Counted from the stretch's first letter, positions 17,445-30,810 are shown. The stretch: 64,000 nt of DNA from CBDFKF01 sp965248765 (GCA_965248765.1 CBDFKF010000003.1:620001-684000), one strand, 5' to 3'. Numbers and translations are program-made. The notes: a model not told the origin generated them from the sequence alone.

Positions 17445-18527
17445 ATGACGGTTTTGCTCAAGGAGTTGAAGAAGACGTTCGCCGACGGCACAGAAGCCGT
17501 CAAGTACGTCGATCTCGAAATTCAGCAGGGCGAGTTCATCACCCTGCTTGGACCTTCCGGCTGCGGCAAGACCACGACGCTGCGCCTGATCGCCGGGCTC
17601 GAAGAGCCAACGGAAGGAACGATTTTCATCAACGACCGTGAGGTAACCAACATCGATCCCGGCGACCGCGACGTGGCGATGGTGTTTCAGAGCTATGCGC
17701 TCTACCCGCACATGACCGCGCTCGATAACATGACCTTGAATTTGACGGTCCGGGGCTTGTCGAAGGCGGATGCGGCGCAGCGCGCGCGAGAGACCGCCGC
17801 GATCCTAGGTATCGAGGAGCTGCTGCACCGCAAGCCGGCCAAGCTCTCGGGCGGCCAGCGTCAGCGGGTCGCCCTCGGCCGGGCCATGGTACGCGATCCT
17901 GTCTGCTACCTGATGGACGAGCCACTCTCCAACCTCGACCTCAAGCTGCGCGAGCAGATGCGGACCGAGCTCAAGCGGCTGCACCAGCGCGACAAGGTCA
18001 CGACCGTCTATGTCACCCATGATCAGGCTGAGGCGCTGATTCTCTCCGACCGCATCGCCGTTATGGATAAGGGCCTGATCATGCAGGTGGCGAACCCCGT
18101 AGAGATCTACGAAAAACCCGCCAACGAGTTCGTAGCCGACTTCATCGGCAGCCCGAGCATTAACTTCATCCACGGCGAGCGCACTGCCGAGGGGATCAGC
18201 GTGGCCGGCAAGGCGGTCACCAACGGGACCGCCGTTGGCGGCTCCGGGCCCGTGACCATTGGCGCGCGACCCGAGGATGTTCGCCTGCTCGATCGGGGGG
18301 GGGGCGTGGTCGACGGGCGGATCGATTTCACTGAGCCCTACGGCGGGGTTATCTATGCCTTCGTCGCCCTCGACCGCGGTACCGATATCCTCAAAGGGCG
18401 CGAGCACATCGTGGTCAGCCTCGACGTGCACCAGCCGATCGAGATCGGCGCACCGGTGAGCCTATCTTTCCGGTCCAATCGCATCAACTTCTTCGACGCA
18501 AGCACCGGTGTAGCTATCGACGTCTGA
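17445..18527 (+). CDS. sugar ABC transporter ATP-binding protein (MalK type), second copy
   Basis: ATPase subunit of 360 aa ending the binding-protein/permease operon. Walker A is GPSGCGKTT, the signature LSGGQRQRVALGRAM, Walker B CYLMDEPLSNLD and the switch region YVTHDQAEALILSDR. A C-terminal TOBE-type domain follows (TIGARPEDVRLLDR). A G-run of eight bases near 18295 lies within the coding sequence; the frame remains open and the domain reads through it normally. The 98-base gap after the permease is wider than elsewhere in the operon. It is paralogous to the divergent ATPase at 12510-13610. Confidence 0.93.
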   Translation: MTVLLKELKKTFADGTEAVKYVDLEIQQGEFITLLGPSGCGKTTTLRLIAGLEEPTEGTIFINDREVTNIDPGDRDVAMVFQSYALYPHMTALDNMTLNLTVRGLSKADAAQRARETAAILGIEELLHRKPAKLSGGQRQRVALGRAMVRDPVCYLMDEPLSNLDLKLREQMRTELKRLHQRDKVTTVYVTHDQAEALILSDRIAVMDKGLIMQVANPVEIYEKPANEFVADFIGSPSINFIHGERTAEGISVAGKAVTNGTAVGGSGPVTIGARPEDVRLLDRGGGVVDGRIDFTEPYGGVIYAFVALDRGTDILKGREHIVVSLDVHQPIEIGAPVSLSFRSNRINFFDASTGVAIDV

Positions 18528-18631
18528 GCGCTCGCGCATCAAGTGCGCGCTGGCGCTGCCGGCGGGGCGCCCAGCCCCGAAAGAGCCCAGCGGAGCCGGT
18601 CTGAACGATCGTCGTTTTTTATGTTGTCACG

Positions 18632-18907
18632 TTGCTCGTCGTGCTCGCGCTTCTCGGCTATTCCCTGTTTATCGCTGCACCGGTGGTGTGGGACCTCGCG
18701 CTCGAGCTATGGCAATGGTGGACCGTGCTCCCGGTGATCGACGAGATCGTGGGCCCGATCGTCGCTCTGCTCGGCGAACCGGGCTTCGTCGCGACGGTCG
18801 CCCCGCTGTGGGACCCGTGGCTGGCTGCGATCACCGCGGCGCTAGCCGTGCTCGGCCTTGCCGCCGCGGTTCGCTACTTGCCGCGCTACATCAGCGGTGA
18901 TCTCTAG
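18632..18907 (+). CDS. small membrane protein of unknown function
   Basis: 91 aa from TTG 18632. Hydrophobic segments are VVLALLGYSLFIAAPVVWDL and PWLAAITAALAVLGLAAAV, with a Trp-rich middle (LELWQWWTVLPV). The frame is open upstream back to a stop at 18602 and reads TIVVFYVVTLL there, which continues the membrane segment. The true start may therefore lie in that stretch at a non-standard codon, or the 5' end may be altered. It follows the transporter operon by about 100 bases and its end overlaps the convergent patatin-like pseudogene. No family recognised. Confidence 0.45.
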   Translation: MLVVLALLGYSLFIAAPVVWDLALELWQWWTVLPVIDEIVGPIVALLGEPGFVATVAPLWDPWLAAITAALAVLGLAAAVRYLPRYISGDL

Positions 18908-19862
18908 CCTGATCCGCCACCGGGACCGCTTCCAGACCTAGCACCTGCACGGCATCGCGAAGCTGCGGCATTGCCGCCTCGACCGCCGCCGCCGCAATCT
19001 CGATCGACTCTTCGGCGCGATCGAACTCAAGCAGGCCTATGTGCCCGAGCCGCGGTGCCAGCAGCACATCTGGCGGATCGCCGGCGAGCCGGCTGCGACT
19101 CAAGCGGTCCTGAATGATATTGAGCAAGGCCACCATGACACCGAAAACGCCCGGACCGTCTTGTTCGCCAGCAAACAGCTGACGCCAAACGGCGTTGATG
19201 CGCCCGCCGCGCCACGCCCGGTCGGCTGGCAGCGCGTCTTCGAATTCGGCCGCGCGCTTGGCCGCCTCGCCAGGCCGGCCGGCCTTACCTATCAGATCGG
19301 CGTTGAGGTTGACGGCGATGACCAGACGCGCGCCCATGGCACGGCAGACCGAGACCGGCACCGGGTTGACCAAGGCGCCGTCGACCAGCCACTGCTCGCC
19401 AAGCCTGATCGGTGCGAACACGCCGGGCATAACAAACGACGCGCGCATCGCCTCCATCAGAAGCCCGCTGCGGAACCACACCTCGTGGCCAGTGCTGAGG
19501 TCCGTGGCGACGGCGGGCTAACGGCTTGGCGAGATCGTCGATGCGCAGGTCGCCGACGTTGTCCCGCAACAGACCCATCAGGCGCTCGCCGCCGATAAAA
19601 CCGCCGCCGCTGAGCTTGAAATCGAGCAATCGGACGATTCGCATCTTGTTGAGGCCACGCGCCCAATCCTCGAGGAGGTCGAGGTGGCCGCTGAGGTAGA
19701 CGCCGCCGACGAGGGCGCCGACCGAGGTCCCGCAGATCAGGTCGGGAACGAGCCCGGCGCGTTCGAGCCCGCGCAGGATGCCTATGTGCGCCCAGCCGCG
19801 CCCAGCGCCAGGCCGATGCGCGGCCGTTCAGTACCCTGGAGCATCAGATCCTGGAACTGCAT
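18891..19862 (-). pseudogene. patatin-like phospholipase, two frameshifts
   Basis: Reads as a bacterial patatin (serine acyl hydrolase) split over three frames. Frame 1 from ATG 19862 gives MQFQDLMLQGTERPRIGLAL. A deletion near 19805 removes part of the glycine-rich oxyanion region (the expected GGGARG before WAHIGIL). Frame 2 carries the catalytic GXSXG as LICGTSVGALVGG and runs to LRIDDLAKPL. A second indel near 19515 shifts to the frame with VATDLSTGHEVWFRSG, MPGVFAPI and the catalytic Asp in WLVDGALVNPVPV. Remaining residues run to a normal-looking C-terminus. Either two real indels or sequence errors explain the breaks; all expected motifs are otherwise present. Confidence 0.8.
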
Positions 19863-20281
19863 GGACCGACGCCATATAGGCGATCCCGATAAGATAGAAA
19901 GTGGCGGGGCCCGCGATCAAACCCCTGTTGCCGCTTGATCCGCTGTGGCGCGGCACGTATATTGACCGTTCGGGTGGTTGTTCCCCTGCCCGCCGACGTG
20001 CCCTGTGCGGCTTGCCGCGGAGAGGGTTTGACAGGCAAATAGGGGGAGCATATAAGCCTCCGCTTCGTCCGCTTGGTTGGTGTGCCGAACGAGCGTTCGT
20101 CGGTTGTTTGTCATCGTGAAGAGGAAGGGATGCGTAGGCGGCGGCGTGTCGATTACTACGCCGGCGCAAGCGCATCAGAAGCCATCGACCTCGGCCCGGC
20201 CAGTGGTTGGGAGGGGGCGTTGGTTTCGTTCGTTTGTGCGCAGGCAGTCTATAAGCACCGGCGGTGCCGGTGCTTCGTTCA
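19863..20281 (+). promoter_or_regulatory. leader region upstream of the rRNA operon
   Basis: About 420 bases without coding sequence. It holds the rRNA promoter described separately and about 225 bases of transcribed leader before 16S. I see no second obvious -35/-10 pair. The leader should contain one arm of the 16S processing stem, which I did not resolve. Confidence 0.6.
20028..20056 (+). promoter_or_regulatory. rRNA operon promoter, near consensus
   Basis: TTGACA at 20028-20033, a 17-base spacer, and TATAAG at 20051-20056. This is one base from a perfect sigma-70 promoter and points into the 16S gene about 225 bases downstream. The spacer carries AGGGGGAG, a GC-rich stretch just before the -10. 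Confidence 0.85.
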
Positions 20282-21804
<1,523 letters not shown>

Positions 21805-22069
21805 TCAGAGGCTCGGAACCGGGTGCCGGTCGGTTCGATCGGGCCACTTCGACCTCTGAGCTTGGAACAACGCGGCGGATCGGATCGGTTCTTGGCGTCT
21901 TCGGACGTTGGGAAACGGTGTGGTTCACACGCGCGATACGTCGCCGTCTTCGCATCCCTTCTGTATCCTGGACCCTGGGCCGGCTCCGGGGGCTGCCAGC
22001 ATCGCTGGCGCGCCTCCGATGATTCGTGCCGGTCCGGCGCCGGCTCGCCGTGGCGGCCGGTTTGGCGCC

Positions 22070-22146
<77 letters not shown>

Positions 22147-22224
22147 GATCAACGGTCGGGCATCGGACCGTGGCCGCACGCATCTGCGCCGCCCCGCGTG
22201 CCGAGCGGTGCAAGTTTGTCGAGC

Positions 22225-22300
22225 GGGGGTGTAGCTCAGTTGGGAGAGCGCCTGCTTTGCAAGCAGGAGGGCGACGGTTCGATTCCGTTCACCTCCACCA
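22225..22300 (+). tRNA. tRNA-Ala (TGC)
   Basis: 76-nt cloverleaf. Anticodon TGC at 22258-22260 in CTTTGCAAG. Acceptor arm GGGGGTG pairs with CACCTCC (with one G-U), followed by A and encoded CCA. The GTAGCTCAGTTGGGAGAGC D-arm is typical. Confidence 0.98.
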
Positions 22301-22594
22301 TGCCAACCCGCCCGATTCGGCCCAATGCGCCGAATCGTATGGCGTCCAGGACACCATGGTTCCGGTCGCGCGCAAACCAAGCGCTGCGGCCGCGAAACGG
22401 GCTCTTGTCATCGTGAATATGTCACTGAGGGACACCGACGCCGAGTCCTGCGCGTTTTCCGGAGGCTATTGCCGACGGGGGGTAGAGGGCTCAGCGGCGG
22501 AATGTGTCTTCGCGAATGCCGTAAACACCGAGGGCGGCGCGAACCCCGGTTTATCCGAGAGTCGGGCTGTTCACTGTGCATGACGGTTTCGCAT

Positions 22595-25411
<2,817 letters not shown>

Positions 25412-25531
25412 TAGCGCCCGCCTTTGGCGGGGGCACGAGACCGTCATGCGCAGCGATCAGCGCGACAGGCGACCGCGAAGACACATAATCCCCCTCCCCT
25501 TCCCGCTTGCCTCGGGCTCTCGGGCTTTGCT

Positions 25532-25649
25532 GGCTTGGTGGTCATAGCGAGGGGTCTACACCCGATCCCATCCCGAACTCGGCCGTGAAAACCCTCTGCG
25601 CCGATGGTACTGCGCCTTAAGGCGTGGAAGAGTAGGTCGCTGCCAGGCC
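25532..25649 (+). rRNA. rrf: 5S ribosomal RNA
   Basis: About 118 nt. The terminal helix GGCTTGG pairs with CCAGGCC allowing one G-U. The conserved core CCCGATCCCATCCCGAACTC and GCCGATGGTACTGCG are present. It lies 120 bases after 23S. Ends are approximate by one or two bases. Confidence 0.95.
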
Positions 25650-25774
25650 TGCCAAGCCCGGAGGTCGAAAACGCAATCGCGACGGGGCGGGTCACCAGTG
25701 ACGTTCACGATGACCAAGGCACGAGTCGTGCCGGAGGATTGCGCCTGCGGTCCACCGGTTCCAAACGAGATTGA

Positions 25775-25851
<77 letters not shown>

Positions 25852-25855
25852 AATA

Positions 25856-25896
25856 AAACGCCGTCAACTCAATGGGTTGGCGGCGTTTCTCTTTGC
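25856..25896 (+). terminator. intrinsic terminator of the rRNA operon
   Basis: Stem of about 12 bp: AAACGCCGTCAAC pairs with GTTGGCGGCGTTT (one mismatch), loop TCAATGG, followed by CTCTTT. Positioned five bases after tRNA-fMet. Confidence 0.85.
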
Positions 25897-25909
25897 CGCA
25901 CCGGTTGCT

Positions 25910-26750
25910 CTATTTCTTTACCGTAAGCGTATCGAAAGCGGAGTCAATGTTGCGCGCCAGGCCGAAGACATAGTCCACGGCGTTGCCCTCGCACCAGCGC
26001 ATCAGGTTCTCGCGCGCGAAGCCGCTGTCGCCGCCGCGCAGCAGGATGTCGACGTTGGGCCATCGTTCGCGGATCATCCGGACGATGCGGCGGATCTGGT
26101 TGCGCGCGCCCCTGGCGCCGTCGATGTTGGCGGGTCGGAGCTGGGCGAGCAGGAGATGGCGGCCGCAGAAGACGTAGAGCGGCAGGAAGCAGCGGTGTTC
26201 GTAATAGCCGTGGAAGAAGGCGTTCTCCTGGCGCCCATGGGTCTCCACGTCGGTGGCGTCGATATCGAGGGTGATGCGCGCGGGCGGCGTCTGGTGGGCG
26301 TCGAGAAACAGGGTGACGAACAGGTTGGAGAGTTTCTTGAGGTTGGCGGAGATCTGATGGTACCGGCGATCGCCGGTGTCCCAGGCGTGCTCGATGCGGT
26401 TCAGCGTCGATTTGCTGCCCAACGCCGGCGGGCCTTTACCGGTGGCCGGCGCCGGCTCGCCGCCGCAATCGGCGAGGAGCTTGCACGCCGGATCGTGGCG
26501 CAAGGCGTCGTGATCGTTGATGTCTTCATAGCCCAGGGCGATGCCCGCGACCCGCTGGGCCAGGAGAGCGGGAAGGGTGTGGACCGTCCTGGTCGGGTCA
26601 CGCCGGTCGCTAAAGCAGTCCGCCATGCGTTCGAACAGGCGTATCCGGCGTGCCTGCTCGCGCAGTTAACAGGACACCGGCGTCCGACGTGATCTCACCG
26701 CCGTCGAAGGCGGCGAACACCACCCGTTTGCCGAAATCCGAAAAGCGCAT
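25910..26750 (-). pseudogene. IS1380-family transposase, frameshifted and C-terminally truncated
   Basis: Starts at ATG 26750 with MRFSDFGKRVVFAAFDGGEI, a typical IS1380 opening. A frameshift near 26668 breaks GVLL from the continuation EQARRIRLFERMADCFSD. The second frame carries GYEDINDHDALRHDPA, the first catalytic Asp in TLDIDATD and the second in LLRGGDSGFARENLM. The product ends at LARNIDSAFDTLTVKK, so the C-terminal third, with the catalytic Glu, is missing. It cannot encode an active enzyme. The truncated end lies 14 bases past the rRNA-operon terminator. No terminal repeats were found. Confidence 0.88.
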
Positions 26751-27021
26751 CCTGAAAACGCCCTGTTTTATTAAAGCCCATCCAACTCGACACCAATACA
26801 TTGATTCTAAAAAGAGAATCGGAATACCGCCAGATCCTGGTGAGAAATGCGGGTCAATCCAACGTGGGACGCCCAAAGGCGATCGGTGGCGGCGTTTGGC
26901 GAAGCCGGAAAAAATGGTTGGCCGGTTCCCGGTAAGTCAAAGCTCGCCACGTCCGCGCAAGGTGGTCGCCGCCTCCGGGCCTGCGACGATGGCGCTCCTG
27001 CTGCCGTCATCGCCGTCGCGG

Positions 27022-27039
27022 CTGGGACGCGACAACCGG
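27022..27039 (+). repeat. left copy of 18-bp direct repeat flanking an IS element
   Basis: CTGGGACGCGACAACCGG, identical to bases 28412-28429. It ends immediately before the TGTC terminus of the element, so it looks like the target-site duplication. Confidence 0.85.
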
Positions 27040-27122
27040 TGTCACTAACACACGATATGTCCGGTTTATGTACCAGACGATCTGTCCGGATTTAGAAGCT
27101 CTCCAGGCTATGGAGGGTTTGG

Positions 27123-28298
27123 ATGCGCCGGACAGAGCAGTTGCAGGGACTGAGATTGATGAAGTTCGAGGAGGTTTACGGCCGCACCCATCGGGGTTGC
27201 TTGAGCCAAGCCGAGGCGGCGGAGGTTCTCGGCGTTTCAGAGCGCACCTTCCGGCGCTGGCGCGACCGCTATGAGGCGGACGGCGCGGAAGGGCTCTACG
27301 ATCGCCGTCTGGGCCGGGTCTCGGCGCGGCGCGCGGCGGTCGACGAGGTGACGGCGCTGTTGGCGCTGTTCGACACCCGCTACTGGGACTTCACCGCCAA
27401 GCACTTCCACGAGAAGCTGGTCGCGGACTATGCCTTCAAGCGCAGCTACAACTGGGTGCGGCTGAGCTTGCAGGCCCATGGGCGAAGACGGGCGGCGCCC
27501 AGGCGCGGGGCGCACCGGCGCAAGCGGCCGCGCCGCGCGCTGCCCGGCATGATGCTGCATCAAGACGGCTCAAGCCACGCGTGGGTCCCCGATCAGTGGT
27601 GGGACCTGATCGTCACCATGGACGACACCACCAGTGAGATCTACTCGGCCTTCTTCGTCGCCGAAGAGGGCACGATGTCGAGCTTTCAGGGGGTGTCCGA
27701 GGCGATCCGGGCCAAGGGGCTGTTCTGCTCGCTCTATGCCGACCGCGCCGGCCACTACTGGCACACCCCTGAGGCCGGCGGCACGGTCGACAAGGACAAT
27801 CCGACCCAGTTCGGCCGCGCCCTGGCCCAGCTCGGCATCGAGCTGATCCCGGCCTACTCGCCCGAGGCAAGGGGGCGCTCGGAACGCATGTTCGCCACCC
27901 TGCAGAAGCGCCTGCCCCAGGAGCTCAGGCTCGCCGGCATCACCGACATGGCCCAGGCCAACCGCTTCCTCAAGGAGCTCTACCTGCCAGGCCACAACGC
28001 CCGCTTCGCGGTGCCGCCGGAAGCCGAGGGCACCGCCTTCGTGCCCTTCGCCGGTACCCTCGACGACATCCTCTGCGTGCAGCAGGAGCGCACCGTCTCC
28101 AACGACAACACCGTGCGCTACAAACGCCTGGTGCTGGCGATCCCGCCCGACCGCCATCGCCGCCACTACGTCAAGGCAAGGGTCCGGGTCCACGAATACC
28201 CCGACCGCACCCTCGCCGTCTTCCATGGGCCGCGCTGCCTGGCCCGATACCAGGCCGACGGATCGCCCATCAACACAAGCCACAGACAGGCCGCGTGA
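27123..28298 (+). CDS. DDE transposase, ISNCY/IS1202 type
   Basis: 391 aa, uninterrupted. The N-terminus is a helix-turn-helix domain (LSQAEAAEVLGVSERTFRRWRDRY, residues 25-48), followed by a basic linker. The DDE integrase core has Asp in LHQDGSSHAWVP (about 145), Asp in LYADRAGHYWHTP and Glu in SPEARGRSERMF (about 258). A C-terminal beta-rich region follows (DNTVRYKRLVLAIPP). The ATG at 27123 is the first in frame. All catalytic residues are present and the IS ends are intact, so the element may still be mobile. Confidence 0.9.
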   Translation: MRRTEQLQGLRLMKFEEVYGRTHRGCLSQAEAAEVLGVSERTFRRWRDRYEADGAEGLYDRRLGRVSARRAAVDEVTALLALFDTRYWDFTAKHFHEKLVADYAFKRSYNWVRLSLQAHGRRRAAPRRGAHRRKRPRRALPGMMLHQDGSSHAWVPDQWWDLIVTMDDTTSEIYSAFFVAEEGTMSSFQGVSEAIRAKGLFCSLYADRAGHYWHTPEAGGTVDKDNPTQFGRALAQLGIELIPAYSPEARGRSERMFATLQKRLPQELRLAGITDMAQANRFLKELYLPGHNARFAVPPEAEGTAFVPFAGTLDDILCVQQERTVSNDNTVRYKRLVLAIPPDRHRRHYVKARVRVHEYPDRTLAVFHGPRCLARYQADGSPINTSHRQAA

Positions 28299-28315
28299 TC
28301 CGCTTCGACGCGACC

Positions 28316-28368
28316 GGCCAGTGGATAAGGGGACGGCCGCTCCGCGCCCGACCCCTTATCCACTGGCC
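28316..28368. repeat. 17-bp perfect inverted repeat inside the IS right end
   Basis: GGCCAGTGGATAAGGGG at 28316-28332 is exactly mirrored at 28352-28368, with a 19-base loop. It begins 18 bases after the transposase stop. It could act as a bidirectional transcription block that insulates the transposase gene. Confidence 0.85.
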
Positions 28369-28411
28369 CAACAACCACAACTGAAGCGGTCAATTCAGTT
28401 TGTTCTCGACA

Positions 28412-28429
28412 CTGGGACGCGACAACCGG
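28412..28429 (+). repeat. right copy of 18-bp direct repeat
   Basis: Identical to 27022-27039; begins immediately after the GACA terminus of the IS element. Confidence 0.85.
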
Positions 28430-28505
28430 CCATGCCCCGACCCCGCTGGCAGCAAGCTGTGCGTTCTCGGGACAATCCGCTGAGTTGCATCCTCTGCTTA
28501 GGGTG

Positions 28506-28946
28506 ATGCTGGAGCAAGGGGGATACGCAATCCTGACTAATCGAAAATCCGAACTGGCGGAGGTATGGCTGAATCGACATGAGACTGACACTGATCGCGC
28601 CACAGTTCCAAAGGAGTTCATAGTCGGAAACATCAAGCGCGTCCTCGCCTCTTCGGACCCACGGCTTAAGGATATTTTTGGTGAACTCTACGAAAGGACA
28701 ATCGATTTTAGGGCCCACCCAAACGTGATGAGCGTAACTAGTAGTCTTAGAATAATGAAAAGAGAAGATTATAAATATTACAATACAATCTATCTTCATA
28801 ATGACAGACTTGCGATTGACTATTCTTTACGAACCTTGGCACAGGTTGGGGTGTGAGTTCTACTTATATTCCAAGACGTATTCCGAGAACGGTTTGACTT
28901 ATTGGGCGTCTCTTCCGAGCTTTCGCAACTCCGGGAGGGTCTTTGA
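28506..28946 (+). pseudogene. unknown AT-rich gene with an in-frame stop
   Basis: ATG 28506 opens a frame (MLEQGGYAILTNRKSELAEV...) through TGA at 28854. The same frame continues beyond it with VLLIFQDVFRERFDLLGVSS and ends at TGA 28944. The passage before the stop (HNDRLAIDYSLRTLAQVGV) and after it together look like one helical protein of about 146 aa interrupted by a nonsense codon. The base composition is far more AT-rich than the flanks, which suggests foreign origin. Family not recognised. Confidence 0.5.
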
Positions 28947-28975
28947 AAGGCTGAGAATTGCGAGCTGCCTAAAGC

Positions 28976-29128
28976 ATGAACCGTCACCACGCCGACCTCA
29001 ACGCCCGCCGCTGGGCCGCCGTCGGCCACGCCGTCTTCGAGCGCGACGGCTGGTGCCAGCAGGTGCAGCATAGGCGCCTCACGTGGCGCGGCGGTTCTGC
29101 CGCGGCTCGGCGAAGTGAAAGGGCAGAG
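28976..29128 (+). pseudogene. HNH endonuclease N-terminal fragment
   Basis: MNRHHADLNARRWAAVGHAV followed by FERDGW matches the opening of phage-type HNH nucleases just before the first Cys pair. The zinc and HNH motifs are absent because the reading frame runs directly into the RusA-like gene. GC-rich, unlike the preceding gene. Interpreted as a deletion junction. Confidence 0.5.
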
Positions 29129-29751
29129 GTGATAGAATTCCGGCTGACTTACGCAGGAAAGCTGCTTGCGCACAGGGAAAACAAGGCGCGAGAGCGGTCA
29201 CTACATGTGCACGACATACGAAAGGAGTTTCATAAACAACTCAGAACCCTCTGGAACGAGCATTCGGTTTTGAAGTGTCGCCATCCAGCAGACTCAGACA
29301 CCCCAGATCCAGAAATTAAGATAGGAATGACTTTCGAACAAAATGGATTTAAGTGGAAGCGGATCGTCACTGAGGAAAGCGGCCTAATGTGCGCAGCCTA
29401 ATGTGCGCAGTGGACATCTTGATGCTTCGTAAGGGTCCGCCGGGGGCGGTCCAGGCGGACATCGACAATCGCCTTAAGACCCTTTTCGATGCCTTGCGCA
29501 TGCCGTAGAGCCCACGGGAATTAGGCGAAGAAACCGACGCGGGGAGGCAGAAACCGGGGCCCGAGGAAACTCCGTTTTACATCTTGTTGAAAGATGACCA
29601 TTTGATAACCGACGTAGCAGTTGCTTCCGATATGTTGCTCAAGCCGGTCAAGGGGGTAGAGCCGGAGACGGCGGTACGACTTATAGTCAATGTTTCCGTT
29701 CGGCCCTACAAGGCCATCACATGGGAAAATTCGGACTTTGCGGGTAGATGA
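29129..29751 (+). pseudogene. RusA-like Holliday junction resolvase, doubly disrupted
   Basis: GTG 29129 gives VIEFRLTYAGKLLAHRENKA. A 14-bp tandem duplication (CCTAATGTGCGCAG twice, about 29387-29414) shifts the frame into a stop at 29399. Removing one copy restores ...ESGLMCAVDILMLRKGP. The RusA-type acidic motif follows as VQADIDNRLKTLFDALR, and a second as KDDHLITDV, matching the Asp residues that bind metal in RusA. A TAG at 29506 interrupts between them, probably from CAG. The C-terminus VNVSVRPYKAITW is complete. Calling it RusA-like is inference from the D-x-D-N and DD motifs. Confidence 0.6.
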
Positions 29752-30470
29752 GTCAGGGACGGCAACTTGAGGAGCGGATTGGTCCTGCCGGTTTCACCGT
29801 CACGTCCGTGCCCCCGAAGCGGATCAGCGCCCGGCTCAGTATTCAGATCGAGGATGTAGGCACTGTCGGGCAAGCGAACTTCGAGTCGATTCTCCGGGAG
29901 AACCTGGCGCTCGTGCTTGCCGACGAACTCGATAAGCAGGCAATCAACGGGGACGGTTCAGCGCCGAATCTGACAGGCATCTTTCAGCGCCCCGCCAACC
30001 CCTCTGCGCCGGGTGCCGTTGCTGATTTCGACGCCTATGCGGCGGCTCATGCGGGCGGCGTAGACGGGCTTTGGGCGCACACGATTAAAGACGTTGGAAT
30101 TATCGTCGGGCCGGACACCTGCCGGCACGCTTCCCGCGTGTTCCAGACCGCCGCAGCCAACTACAAGGGCGAACTGAGCGCCGCTGCCTATGCGATGGCT
30201 AACACGGGCGGCTTCTGGACCAACAAGCGGATGCCTGCTCCGGCGTCCAACGCCCAGTATGTAATCCTCTACCGCAAGGGCCGTTCGATGATGGGCGGTG
30301 CCAGAGCCATGCGCACGGCGGTCTGTCCTCATTGGAATGAGATCAGCGTCGACGATATCTACTCGGGCTCCGCGTCCGGTACCCGGCACTTCACGATGCA
30401 CGTCCTGCTTGGCGATGTGATCCTGGTCCAGCCCGACGCCTACGCGCAGATCGCCTTCCAACTCGCCTAG
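29748..30470 (+). CDS. phage major capsid protein, HK97 type, N-terminally truncated
   Basis: 240 aa corresponding to the C-terminal two thirds of an HK97-fold capsid protein. Typical segments are ESILRENLALVLADELDKQAINGDG, LTGIFQRPANPSAPG and the late beta-rich region. The upstream delta and prohead-protease-linked N-terminus is missing; the ATG overlaps the resolvase stop by 4 bases and probably marks a deletion junction. No portal, protease or terminase gene is nearby, so this is prophage debris, not a functional head module. Confidence 0.7.
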   Translation: MSQGRQLEERIGPAGFTVTSVPPKRISARLSIQIEDVGTVGQANFESILRENLALVLADELDKQAINGDGSAPNLTGIFQRPANPSAPGAVADFDAYAAAHAGGVDGLWAHTIKDVGIIVGPDTCRHASRVFQTAAANYKGELSAAAYAMANTGGFWTNKRMPAPASNAQYVILYRKGRSMMGGARAMRTAVCPHWNEISVDDIYSGSASGTRHFTMHVLLGDVILVQPDAYAQIAFQLA

Positions 30471-30484
30471 CCCGGTGGCCCGCC

Positions 30485-30756
30485 GTGGCTTCGCGGAACT
30501 TCGATGCGACCCAGATGCCGCGCGACATCGTTGCGGCCTTATCGCTCACGCCCGCAGTCAATTATGTGGGCCAGAACGTGTCTACTACCGCGACGCTGCT
30601 CTTGCGAGTGTCCGTCGTCAGGATGAATGGAACGTTGGAGGCGGTAACCGATCCCGGTGTCTCCGATGTTCTCACCGCGAGCTCGTGCGCTACGGGAGTC
30701 GGAGCTAGCCAGACCCTCAGATCCACAATCTGCCTGTCCTCAGTTCGAGCGCAGAC
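30485..30756 (+). pseudogene. phage structural gene truncated by an IS3-type insertion
   Basis: GTG 30485 gives MASRNFDATQMPRDIVAALS and then VNYVGQNVSTTATLLLRV. It begins 14 bases after the capsid gene, a position typical for a small head or head-tail protein. The frame is interrupted at 30756 by the left end of the IS3-type element. Continuing past the right IS end gives about 26 residues and a stop before a strong hairpin. Family not recognised. Confidence 0.5.
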
Positions 30757-30810
30757 TGGAGTTCCTCCGGTTTGATGGACACCTTTTGACTGAGAGAGGA
30801 GAGTGTCCCG

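Larger units (their letters stand above)
27040..28411 (+). mobile_element. intact IS element of the ISNCY/IS1202 type, 1372 bp
   Basis: The ends begin TGTCACTAACACAC (left) and, on the opposite strand, TGTCGAGAACAAAC (right); they share TGTC, AACA and AC as imperfect inverted repeats. The 18-bp direct repeats abut these ends with no gap. One transposase gene fills the interior. A long perfect inverted repeat lies between the gene and the right end. Long target duplications (15 bp or more) are known to me for the IS1202 family, formerly lumped in ISNCY; the assignment to that family is inferred. Confidence 0.85.

Noticed and set aside
18891..19481. An intact patatin C-terminal gene starting at 19481
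   Set aside because: The GXSXG motif lies upstream in another frame, so this is part of a frameshifted gene, not an independent one.
26847..27095. Small plus-strand ORF spanning the left IS boundary
   Set aside because: It crosses the 18-bp repeat and IS end, has no recognisable features and no good ribosome-binding site.
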